Shown here: positions 7,104 to 17,100 of the stretch, piece after piece | Layout of the letters: each line of letters begins with the position of its first letter | How positions within the stretch are numbered: position 1 is the first letter of the stretch | Assembly (NCBI GenBank): GCA_910577205.1 | Contig: CAJTMA010000005.1 | Coordinates: 1-64,000, forward strand | Length of the DNA stretch: 64,000 nucleotides | Source of the DNA: an uncultured Alphaproteobacteria bacterium | GTDB lineage: Bacteria; Pseudomonadota; Alphaproteobacteria; RF32; CAG-239 | Reading direction: 5' to 3' | Position numbers and translations under genes: made by a program | The notes under the pieces: generated by a model | What the model was told of the DNA's origin: nothing | Database searches by the model: none | The model's input: the letters and a program-made list of their open reading frames with translations, nothing else

Positions 7104-8634
7104 TGCGTCTTCCTTTCTTAACTTCACTTTGTGCCTTAGTACGCAATGCCACAAAATCTTTCACTTCATTACGAATATTATCTTCAGGTTTATAGCCCAT
7201 ACTGATGGTCCAGTATTTGCCATCATTTTGATTGTCATAACGGGTATCAACCATATATTCAATAAAATCTTCCGCTTGTTCATTCCCGCGGCGGACTTCT
7301 CCGTAAAGCTGATCACCGCTTGCCAGTTGTCCTTGAGCCTTCCGGATAACGCCGTCCGCAACGTGCCAAACATCATGCTGCGGTGTTTCTTTAGAAGAAT
7401 CATCATTGTCTTTAAACTCAGCGATTCCTACGTAATTTTTCTGATTATTAGCTGAGCCACCCAAATATTGAATTGCCCATTTATGGTGAACTGTAAAATA
7501 TGGAATAACCCCTTTAAACTGGTTACGACGAACTTTGGGATTCGGCTGCCCTTCATTTAAAATACTCGGGATTAAAACATCAATATATGCTTGTGACACG
7601 CCGCGGCGCAACAGACTTTCAGTAAATTTCTTCCGACTCTCGGCTGTGGGAAGCGCATTATTTTTCCAGAAGAAAGTCTTATGGCGACTATCTATTCCCG
7701 GCAGAATGTCCTCAAAAGATAACTTATTTCCTCTTGCCGGATTATATTTTTCTTTGCCAAATGTATCAAATAACAATGACCCAAAATCAGCGACTTTCAT
7801 ATCTTTCAGCATTTCAGGCGGAACACCTTGCTGCACCAATGCTTCATATAAGGGAATTTTCATTTGGTTCAAAACGGATGTTTTCTCGCAAGCTTGCCAA
7901 GCCGGGCACTTGTCAAGATTATACATTCCCATCGAATAATGCTGCTTGCCCTTATTTCTATTCGCGCGAAAACGCTGATATGCCTCAGAATACGGATTAT
8001 ATTTTTTCAGCTGTTCAAGACTCGGAATATTAAAAAAGCCATTAAAATCCGTCCGGGTTGCTCTGATTTCATCCTCAGTAGCGTGCGTATATGGCTTACA
8101 TTCAATCTTTTTATGAAAATATGCCAAAAAACCATTTGCTTTCTGACGACTAAAATCGCTGCGCTGTTTCTGATAATTCCTGACAGTAAGCGTAATCAAC
8201 GCATTCAATTCTGATTGAGGTTTATTATCAATATATTGCTGAAGTTTAACCCGATCTTCTTCTGTATGAACAGTATGTATCAAATGGGTAATTTTTTTAA
8301 CTTCCTCTGTCTGAATTTTCTCAAAAACATTATTTTTCAGGCGAATCCCATGATACACGTTATTATTGCTTTCACAATAATTATTAAACAAAGATTCAAG
8401 CTCTCGCTGACATACAAAATCAACCATCTTCAGTTCTTCAAACAATCCCGATGACGTTTGCCGCAAACCATTCAACACACGGTTAATCTGCTGCTGCTCT
8501 TCTTCAGTTTTGGCATTTTTGCGTAATTCTGCCATCTGCATATGTTTGTCAAAAACCATCTCCAGCTTCTTCAAAAGCATAACACGCTCTTGGTTCGGCA
8601 AATCATTCTTACTAATTCGGGCTCTTTTTCCCAT
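7066..8634 (-). CDS. Large protein with C-terminal HNH-like nuclease motif, candidate toxin
   Basis: The 522-residue product has a long helical, charged N-terminal part (about 1-200) and a C-terminal segment PYFTVHHKWAIQYLGG at about 378-393 followed by Asn residues (397/400) and QHDVWHV at 419-425. This HH-N-H spacing resembles HNH/colicin-type nucleases. No signal peptide or membrane segment is seen. I start at 8634 because AGAGGAT lies 6-7 bases upstream; an earlier ATG exists but lacks such a site. The last 38 bp overlap a SUKH-type gene, the usual arrangement of a nuclease toxin with its immunity protein. It is not a recognised Cas protein. Confidence 0.65.
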   Translation of the reverse strand: MGKRARISKNDLPNQERVMLLKKLEMVFDKHMQMAELRKNAKTEEEQQQINRVLNGLRQTSSGLFEELKMVDFVCQRELESLFNNYCESNNNVYHGIRLKNNVFEKIQTEEVKKITHLIHTVHTEEDRVKLQQYIDNKPQSELNALITLTVRNYQKQRSDFSRQKANGFLAYFHKKIECKPYTHATEDEIRATRTDFNGFFNIPSLEQLKKYNPYSEAYQRFRANRNKGKQHYSMGMYNLDKCPAWQACEKTSVLNQMKIPLYEALVQQGVPPEMLKDMKVADFGSLLFDTFGKEKYNPARGNKLSFEDILPGIDSRHKTFFWKNNALPTAESRKKFTESLLRRGVSQAYIDVLIPSILNEGQPNPKVRRNQFKGVIPYFTVHHKWAIQYLGGSANNQKNYVGIAEFKDNDDSSKETPQHDVWHVADGVIRKAQGQLASGDQLYGEVRRGNEQAEDFIEYMVDTRYDNQNDGKYWTISMGYKPEDNIRNEVKDFVALRTKAQSEVKKGRRIDQGYRPAAFAR

Positions 8635-8760
8635 AAAAAAATCCTCTTTTGTCATTCTTTGTCTACAAGAATACCACAACATAGTAAAAATTTCTATAAA
8701 AATATGCAGACAAAGTATAAAAAAGCATTATATTAGGATTGTTGTTAAAGGAATTACACT

Positions 8761-9483
8761 ATGTCGCGCATCTACAAAAATATCATTATTTTAACCGGAG
8801 CAGGAATCTCTGCAGAATCTGGCTTAGCTACATTCCGAAGCTCCAACGGTTTGTGGAACAACCACAAAGTGGAAGATGTTGCTTCCATTGAAGGATTTGA
8901 ACGCAATCCGGCTCTCGTCCATGACTTTTACAATAACCTGAAAACCGAAATTCAAAAGGCTTCCCCTAATCCGGCACACTTAGCCATCACCAAACTTCAA
9001 AAGGAATATCCGGGTACTGTCAGTATTATCACTCAAAATGTTGATACCCTTCATGAAAAAGCCGGTAATAAAAACATTTATCACATCCATGGACAAATCA
9101 ACCAGGCCGTTTGTTTAAACTGCGGCCAAATTTTAGAAACCTTTGGCGATGTAGATACCGAAACCGCCTGCCCTCACTGCCAGATTAGCGGTATGATGAA
9201 ACCAAACATCGTCTTCTTCGGCGAAAACTTGCTTTGTATGGATAAGGTCGAACAACTTTTGCAAACTTGCGACTTGTTTATTTCAATCGGAACATCCGGC
9301 GTAGTCTTTCCTGCTGCAGCCTTTGTACAAACCGCCAAATATTATGGGGCGGACACATGGGAATTCACCCTTGAACCAACAGCCAATAATTACTACTTTG
9401 ACCACCATATATACGGCCAAGCAGGACAAACCCTCCCCCCATTTATCGATAATCTAATATCCGAAACCAAAGAAAAATACTGA
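8761..9483 (+). CDS. cobB: NAD-dependent protein deacylase, sirtuin family
   Basis: Removes acyl groups from protein lysines using NAD. The 240 residues carry GAGISAESGLATFRS (about 13-27), TQNVDTLHEKAG (91-102), the catalytic His in HIHG (110), two zinc-binding Cys pairs (118/121 and 137/140) and FFGENL. In CobB/SIRT5-type desuccinylases a Tyr-x-x-Arg pair reads succinyl-lysine; here Tyr57 is present but the +3 residue is Leu, so acyl specificity may differ. The gene ends 28 bp before the CRISPR array. It is a single-domain enzyme, not a multi-domain defence SIR2. Confidence 0.9.
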   Translation: MSRIYKNIIILTGAGISAESGLATFRSSNGLWNNHKVEDVASIEGFERNPALVHDFYNNLKTEIQKASPNPAHLAITKLQKEYPGTVSIITQNVDTLHEKAGNKNIYHIHGQINQAVCLNCGQILETFGDVDTETACPHCQISGMMKPNIVFFGENLLCMDKVEQLLQTCDLFISIGTSGVVFPAAAFVQTAKYYGADTWEFTLEPTANNYYFDHHIYGQAGQTLPPFIDNLISETKEKY

Positions 9484-9511
9484 TATAGACCACTAACAAA
9501 AATGAGAGAAC

Positions 9512-12500
9512 ATGACTGCTTGACCACCTTTTCCTATTTGCTATAATGGCGGCACTAAAATAGAGCTGAACAGATAAGTTGCAGCTTAACCACCTTTTCC
9601 TATTTGCTATAATAAGTGTTTCAAAATGTGTTTGGCTCGATTCGTTGCAGCTTGACCACCTTTTCCTATTTGCTATAATGATTCCGCAGAGTTGATCGTC
9701 GGTTATCTGCTGCAGCTTGACCATCTTTTTCCTATTTGCTATAATTAATGATGAAATCGTAGAGGGGCAAAAGGTGTTGCAGCTTGACCACCTTTTCTTA
9801 TTTGCTATAATTGCCCATACAACCATAATTTCCCCCTTAATGTTGCAGCTTGACCACCTTTTCTTATTTACTATAATGGACATCACCGGCGGGGCGACCA
9901 ATTACCAGTTGCAGCTTGACCACCTTTTCTTATTTGCTATAATCAAAAAGCAAGCATTGAACCTTGCTGGCAGTTGCAGCTTGACCACCTTTTCTTATTT
10001 GCTATAATAGAATAAAATTTACTGCATTTTCTGTTTTTGTTGCAGCTTGACCACCTTTTCCTATTTGCTATAATCCGGATAGTCGCCGTGCATATGGGCG
10101 TTTAGTTGCAGCTTGACCACCTTTTCCTATTTGCTATAATAGGAGAAAGAGAGATGGCAAGTCCTAATTCGTTGCAGCTTGACCACCTTTTCCTATTTGC
10201 TATAATCGCAATGTAAAGGAGGTGAAACATGGCTTCGTTGCAGCTTGACCACCTTTTCCTATTTGCTATAATTAAAAACGAAACAAACAATAATTGAACC
10301 TGTTGCAGCTTGACCACCTTTTCCTATTTGCTATAATATATATTTACGCAATCAAAGATGCAGACATGTTGCAGCTTGACCACCTTTTCCTATTTGCTAT
10401 AATAAGAATGGAAAGTAAAAACATATCCCCTCCGTTGCAGCTTGACCACCTTTTCCTATTTGCTATAATACGTCGCAAACCTGTCTTACAGCAAAATGGG
10501 TTGCAGCTTGACCACCTTTTCCTATTTGCTATAATCGGGCGCGGATTTCTAATGACAATGTCAGATGTTGCAGCTTGACCACCTTTTCCTATTTGCTATA
10601 ATAAGTTTTGCAAAAAGCGAATGCAACATCCGGTTGCAGCTTGACCACCTTTTCCTATTTGCTATAATCCCCTCTATTTCCCGGCGCTTTGCGGCGCTGT
10701 TGCAGCTTGACCACCTTTTCCTATTTGCTATAATTTCTTTCAATTCATTCAAATTCTGGAATAAGTTGCAGCTTGACCACCTTTTCCTATTTGCTATAAT
10801 TCTCATTAATTGCTTCATCAGTAATCGCATGTTGCAGCTTGACCACCTTTTCCTATTTGCTATAATCATTGTAGAATATATCAGAACACAATGGTCGTTG
10901 CAGCTTGACCACCTTTTCCTATTTGCTATAATTAACAGCATACGCGAAAGCTCTGCAACGTTGTTGCAGCTTGACCACCTTTTCCTATTTGCTATAATCT
11001 TTCATAAATAGCGATTTGTCGTTGTTGGTTGCAGCTTGACCACCTTTTCCTATTTGCTATAATTAGGCTTAGGAGCGGCGCAAGCGGGCTCTGTTGCAGC
11101 TTGACCACCTTTTCCTATTTGCTATAATCAGCATTGAGGTCACTGGTACGGGACAGTTGTTGCAGCTTGACCACCTTTTCCTATTTGCTATAATTTTGAC
11201 AAGCGTTGCGCGCTTATCGAACGGGTTGCAGCTTGACCACCTTTTCCTATTTGCTATAATACAAACCGAAATTTGTATTTTTTTGTATCTGTTGCAGCTT
11301 GACCACCTTTTCCTATTTGCTATAATTCTTGAAGTTTCTTCTGATTTTATAGAGCAGTTGCAGCTTGACCACCTTTTCCTATTTGCTATAATACACGGAT
11401 AAACCTTAAAATTACCCTCTTTGTTGCAGCTTGACCACCTTTTCCTATTTGCTATAATGAGGCTCTAAAGTAGAATGTATCCAAGTATGTTGCAGCTTGA
11501 CCACCTTTTCCTATTTGCTATAATTTCGCGGGAAAATTATGCGTGGTGGGACAAGTTGCAGCTTGACCACCTTTTCCTATTTGCTATAATAATCCCCGAA
11601 TGCGAATGCTATAAATTCATGTTGCAGCTTGACCACCTTTTCCTATTTGCTATAATTAAAAACGAAACAGTCGATAATTGAACCTGTTGCAGCTTGACCA
11701 CCTTTTCCTATTTGCTATAATCTAAAGGATAACATGGGTTATGATAAGGATGTTGCAGCTTGACCACTTTTTCCTATTTGCTATAATCAGCCGGCTGGTC
11801 GCTGGACTTAATAGACGGTTGCAGCTTGACCACTTTTTCCTATTTGCTATAATGATGTAATCAATGACACGCCGCGCGCCTTTGTTGCAGCTTGACCACT
11901 TTTTCCTATTTGCTATAATTCATCAAAAAAACATAGAAGAGCACGAAAAGTTGCAGCTTGACCACTTTTTCCTATTTGCTATAATAAAGTTGCTTTGTAA
12001 CGTTAACGTACAATGTTGCAGCTTGACCACTTTTTCCTATTTGCTATAATAACGGTAAACTGGGCTTCACGCATAAAAAGTTGCAGCTTGACCACTTTTT
12101 CCTATTTGCTATAATTGCAAATGAAAATGAACATGCCGCAATGCTGTTGCAGCTTGACCACTTTTTCCTATTTGCTATAATGCAAGGGTATTTAATAATA
12201 TTCGAGAAACTGTTGCAGCTTGACCACTTTTTCCTATTTGCTATAATTCACCAAAAAAACATAGAAGAGCACGAAAGGTTGCAGCTTGACCACTTTTTCC
12301 TATTTGCTATAATAAAAATGATAGTATGCGTTGATGACGAAATGTTGCAGCTTGACCACTTTTTCCTATTTGCTATAATGAATATACGCTGGTTCTGACG
12401 GATTCAGACGTTGCAGCTTGACCACTTTTTCCTATTTGCTATAATCGAGTAAACTACAGACCGCACACGATGATTGTTGCAGCTTGACCACTTTTTCCTA

Positions 12501-12841
12501 TTTGCTATAATAATCATCATGGGGTATAAGCCAAAAGATATGTTGCAGCTTGACCACTTTTTCCTATTTGCTATAATAAGCAACAGAGGATATGTAGTAT
12601 ACAATTCGTTGCAGCTTGACCACTTTTTCCTATTTGCTATAATTGGCGAGCAAGACAAACAGAGGCACTTCATGTTGCAGCTTGACCACTTTTTCCTATT
12701 TGCTATAATTTATAACAAAAAAGGAGAATTCACTGGCATGTTGCAGCTTGACCACTTTTTCCTATTTGCTATAATAGCGTTGTTGCGCTTGTCTGTACAG
12801 CTGGAGTTGCAGCTTGACCACTTTTTCCTATTTGCTATAAT
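9512..12841 (+). CRISPR. Type II-C CRISPR array, 51 repeats and 50 spacers
   Basis: By position I count 51 repeats of 36 bp (first 9512-9547, last 12806-12841) and 50 spacers, nearly all 30 nt, several 29 and one 31. The consensus begins GTTGCAGCTTGACC and ends TATTTGCTATAAT. The first repeat is degenerate in its first six bases, repeat 2 has TTAACC, repeat 4 (9709-9745) is 37 bp. Repeats 5-8 have TTTTCTTATT; repeats 35-51 have CACTTTTTCC instead of CACCTTTTCC. The plus strand is the crRNA strand because the anti-repeat of the tracrRNA pairs with it. Each repeat contains TTGACC, a 16-bp spacer and TGC-TATAAT. Confidence 0.98.
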
Positions 12842-12843
12842 AT

Positions 12844-12890
12844 AATCTCCGCAAACCATTTTCTAACAAGGATTTGCGGAGATTTTCATA
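12844..12890. terminator. Hairpin between array and cas2
   Basis: AATCTCCGCAAA (12844-12855) pairs with TTTGCGGAGATT (12873-12884) around a 17-base loop, followed by TTCATATTT. It could end crRNA transcripts coming from the left and cas transcripts coming from the right, or be part of the leader used in spacer insertion. Confidence 0.6.
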
Positions 12891-12913
12891 TTTATATTTG
12901 CAGCAAAATTTCA

Positions 12914-13249
12914 TCACAAAAGCAACAATTGTTCCGGTATATTTTTGTTTTCAATAATTTCCCGATTCTGTATATTTATGATATCAGAAAATTGCTTATC
13001 TGTAAAAAACAAGATGCTGATTTGCCCATCTTTGGGAGAATTATCCACAATGCGTTTAACAACAGGAGCGGTTTGTTCTTTAGTGCCGCAGAATTTAATA
13101 TAAACGGAGAACTGGCTCATCGAAAAACCCTCATCCAGCAAAAAATTTCTAAATTTAGTCGCTCTTTTGCGTTCTTTATCTGTTCCGACCGGCAAGTCAA
13201 ACATAACAATCATCCACATCAGCTTTACTCCGCTTATCGCAATCACCAT
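12914..13249 (-). CDS. cas2: CRISPR-associated endonuclease Cas2
   Basis: Partner of Cas1 in spacer integration. The ferredoxin-like protein shows the family start MIVMFDLPVGT with the conserved Asp, then KFRNFLLDEGFSMSQFSVY and ISILFFTDKQF. I use ATG 13249, 4 bp after the cas1 stop, with AGGGG upstream (111 residues); ATG 13219 with GGAG upstream would give 101 residues, equally plausible. It is the last cas gene; the array lies 72 bp further on. Confidence 0.94.
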   Translation of the reverse strand: MVIAISGVKLMWMIVMFDLPVGTDKERKRATKFRNFLLDEGFSMSQFSVYIKFCGTKEQTAPVVKRIVDNSPKDGQISILFFTDKQFSDIINIQNREIIENKNIPEQLLLL

Positions 13250-13253
13250 AAGA

Positions 13254-14159
13254 TTACCCCTGTATAAATACCGGGGCCACAAAATCAGGAAACAACAATT
13301 CTTCCGTTTCCTTCTTATAATACTTGGCTAAGGATACAGCCAGCTTCTGCATACAAATTCCAACGCTTGAAATCCCTTTTTCAGAATACATTTCCATATG
13401 CAGAACACTCACCAGATGCTTCTTCACTTCTGGTGTTAGCTCCGTTTTACCCTGCTTGTTTAATCCGTGAACCTTCAAATCAACCATCGCCCGGAACGGT
13501 TCTATCAAATCATCAACCAACCGCATCGGATTAAGATAGTTTTTATGATGAATACCAATTGTCGGATGCAAACCTGCCCCCATAATCGCCCGAGCCATAG
13601 CCGAGCGCAAAATAATATAACCATAATTCAATAAGCTGTTTATCCCACCGCTGTCCCGATCGCGACGAAAATCACTTCCGAATAAAGTCGTAAAATATTT
13701 TCTGGCTGCCTGCCCCTCAATATTTTCAACATCTCCTAACTTAACTTTAGGTATCATCTGTTTCAGCGGTTCATACGGTAAGGCCAAAGCTTCCAAAACC
13801 TTATACTGAAAATATATCTTCCTTTTCACCACCTCTTTCCATAATTTATCACGACTTTTTTCATGAACGGCAATCTGTGCATCCATCACGCCTGCCTGGC
13901 GATACTGCCCGGCAACAGACCACAAAAAACCGACCGGAAGAAATTTTTCATTACAAAAAACAAAGGGAATATTCTCCTCTGCTAACCGTACTAATAAATT
14001 ATTACTGTAACTAATACCATGAGAGGCGGTAATCACCGCCTCTATATCACTCACAGGAATTTTTGTCACAACTTGTCCTTCACTGCTCACCGTCATAAAT
14101 CCGCGCTCACAAGACAAATGCCGATTTTCGCTTTGAATTTCTATAATTTGCCCACTCAT
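13254..14159 (-). CDS. cas1: CRISPR-associated integrase Cas1
   Basis: Integrates new spacers together with Cas2. The 301-residue protein has the type II Cas1 layout: N-terminal beta domain, then the catalytic helix domain with Glu148 (NIEGQAARKYF), His204/205 (IGIHHKN) and Glu220 (VDDLIEPFR). Its ATG overlaps the cas9 stop (ATGA type), which indicates coupled translation. No csn2 or cas4 is present nearby, which defines the locus as subtype II-C. Confidence 0.97.
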   Translation of the reverse strand: MSGQIIEIQSENRHLSCERGFMTVSSEGQVVTKIPVSDIEAVITASHGISYSNNLLVRLAEENIPFVFCNEKFLPVGFLWSVAGQYRQAGVMDAQIAVHEKSRDKLWKEVVKRKIYFQYKVLEALALPYEPLKQMIPKVKLGDVENIEGQAARKYFTTLFGSDFRRDRDSGGINSLLNYGYIILRSAMARAIMGAGLHPTIGIHHKNYLNPMRLVDDLIEPFRAMVDLKVHGLNKQGKTELTPEVKKHLVSVLHMEMYSEKGISSVGICMQKLAVSLAKYYKKETEELLFPDFVAPVFIQG

Positions 14160-17100
14160 GAAACTTTCCTTTCATTTTTAACCATCGGATCTTTAACTTT
14201 TCCCATAGCATCAACATAAATTTTGCGCAGATTTTTCTTCTGCATTTGATTTGCACTGGCAGCCCAACTCAACTTTTTACCTTCCTCTTTCGCTATCAAA
14301 TGGCTTCTGAAATATACCAAACCACCAGTCATCTTTTTCACTCTGGCTATTACCCGTTCTGTCTGACCTGTTTCTTTGTTTAATTCATCATAAGCCACCA
14401 TATCATTAATCTGCAGCTTCATAATCAATTTGGCATGAGGATCTTTCCGCCGCCACTCTGTCATAAAATCTTTTTGATTGGCGGAATAAGTCGAAATAAT
14501 TTCACACTTCCACTTTCCGGCATCTTTACCCTTCGTCGCGCAATAAATATCCGCATGGCTATTATTCCCGGATTCATAATACTTGTAAATTCGATCGTTA
14601 TTATCTTTCACCGGAATCATAACGCTGTCAGATTTTTCAATATGGCAGCGCACGCGGCGAATACCTGTTTCTGCAATAAACTTCTCAGTCAGTTGCTGCC
14701 GTTGTTTTTTATCTTCAACACCTTGCAACAAATCCAGCAGCTTACCACGAATGACAACATCCGCTATTTCATTAATTTTTTTGTCGGCATCTTTAGCTGA
14801 ACCTTCGACAACCGCCAGCAAATCCTTTGTAACCGCAAAAACAGAGCTCCCTTTCTTGCTTCCTTTGCCAATACAACCATAACAAGTATCGCGATGCAGC
14901 TGCCCCTGCGCGCCATGATCCGGCTTAAAAGCAATAACCAAGCCATCTACCCATTGTTGCAGTTTTTCCCTGTTAAAATTTTCAAAAGGCAAAGGCATAT
15001 TTTCAATCAGTTTTTCCCTTTTCTCGCGAATTTGCTTATATTCACCCTCGTCTGTTTTCTCATACAAACGGGCGGCATCCGCCATTTTTTTCAGCAATGA
15101 CCGAGAAGTACAAGCCACAACAAAAGCATCAATTGCATGATGCCGATGATCACTGCGGTCTTTCCTGTCTGCTGGATTAATCAGCGAATTAAGCCCCCAT
15201 TTATCTCGCAACATCGCCGTCAACTGTCCGGGTACGCCCCACGCCATTTTACGGTCTTTGCTTTGGTCTTCACAAATAACCTCAAGGTATTGCAAAGCAC
15301 AACGAGCAAAATATTGCGTATCGGTCAGCATCCGTGCCAAACACCCGCTTTCATCCGCAAATTTCTCCATCGCATTGGGAGAAAAACGCCACTGCATTTC
15401 ACGCGGCAAATTTTCGCTGCGAGCCACAATTTCTTCCCATTTGTAGTCTCCTGGACTACTGCCAAATGCTTCATACGGTGTCCGTTCGGCTTTGAAACGA
15501 TTGGCATCCCGAAACGCTATCACTTTATTATTAATGCTGTCATCAAAACTCTTGGAAAACGGAATTAAATGTTCAATTTCAAAAGCCCCGCTAAACAAAT
15601 CAGTGGCACTAATTAACTTACCGCTGAACGGACAACATCTCTGCGCTGGATTCTCTGATAATCTTTCCCATATTTTATACATCATTCGGTTTTGATAAGT
15701 ATTCGGCTGTCCCGCACGCTCAAGCTCTTCCGCAATCCGCTCATTATCTTTTTGATTTTCCTTTTGCTTTTTCTCAAGCTTACGTACGCCTTCTACGCCC
15801 AGCTTTAATTCTCTGGCTAATTCAACAACCACCTGCTGCGGCTTACCGTAGCGAGAAATAATTTCATTCACCACTTTTCGCAGCTGATTTAATCCCACAT
15901 GAACCGTCGGGTTATTAATTTTTCCAAAATAAACTTCCTGCAAACCGATGTCCTCGTCAACATCAGGTTCTTCTCCTTCAAATCGACCGCCGATAACAGC
16001 TGACTTTAAAATTCGCCCATAATAAGGCAGATAATCATAAATTTCTCCGGTTCTGCGATCTGAGTGATTATAACCGGCTAACGCGCAGGCTTCGGAATAA
16101 ACCTTTCCCTGTTCCAAATACGGCAGAATATTCTTTATGGCTTTCAAACTTAAAGAAGCATAACCATCCGGCAGATTAACCTGCGTCACCTTTTCAGCAT
16201 GACTGTCATCTAAACCGAACTGCTCAATCAGCTTTTGCTTCAGCTCAACATTATCTTCAGCTCCCTGCAACAGCTCTAATACTTCGAGCTGCTTTTCAGG
16301 TAACATTTTAAACCAACTCTTGCCAAAACACCCCTCATCAGCTAACTTCCAGACAGCCCAATCTCCTTGCAAACCATCCCGTTTATCACTCTGTAAATTG
16401 AATTTGCGTGTAGATGGAATATCAAGCTTTTTCCTAATTTTCGAAAACAATAATATCCCTTTACTATTCAAACAAGCTCCGTCTTCCAACATCAAAAGAA
16501 TTTTTTTCTTCTGTTCCGCAGTTAGCCCCACTTCCTCTTTAGTCGCTTTCACCAAATCAAGATTATTCACTTCCTGCAACATCCGAAATCTCTGAAACAG
16601 CGGATGCCATACCGAAGCACGATATTCCTGCAACTCAAATTCACATTTTCCGACAGCTTGCGGGCGCAGAGAACGCTGAAAGAAAATTGTATCGCGCAAA
16701 GCCACGACAACTTCGGTTGTCAGTTCAGGATAATACTGCTGCTGCCGTGCCATAATTAAATCAAACTCAGCCTCAGACATTTCCCGAGTTGGATAAAATT
16801 CATACCCCTTGCTGTCTGCTGTCGGCCTTACCTTAGTGCTTATCCGATTTTCATGACGGCGGTATAAATACTCACCATACGTCCGGCATTTTTGCTCTGC
16901 CAGTTGCGATTCCAAGGCCTGAACCGCCTGTTTAATTTTGCCGCTTTCACTTTCTTTACCATCAGATTTGCGATTCGATTTAAAGCCTCGTCCTTGGTTT
17001 AAATGAAACAACGCCCGTCCTAATTCCGGCAAAGAGATTTTTTCATTAACCGCTTTTTGCCGCAGAACAAAAGGATCAAGGCTTTCAAGTTTCTTTTGTT

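Noticed and set aside
7066..8634. The HNH-like protein as a CRISPR accessory protein
   Set aside because: A sirtuin gene on the opposite strand lies between; its partner is a SUKH protein, and no Cas family motif is visible.
9443..12845. Several open frames of 60-150 residues with repeated LQLDHLFLFAII or IIANRKRWSSCN on both strands
   Set aside because: They are the CRISPR repeat read in different frames; the periodicity and spacer variation are those of the array, not of a protein.
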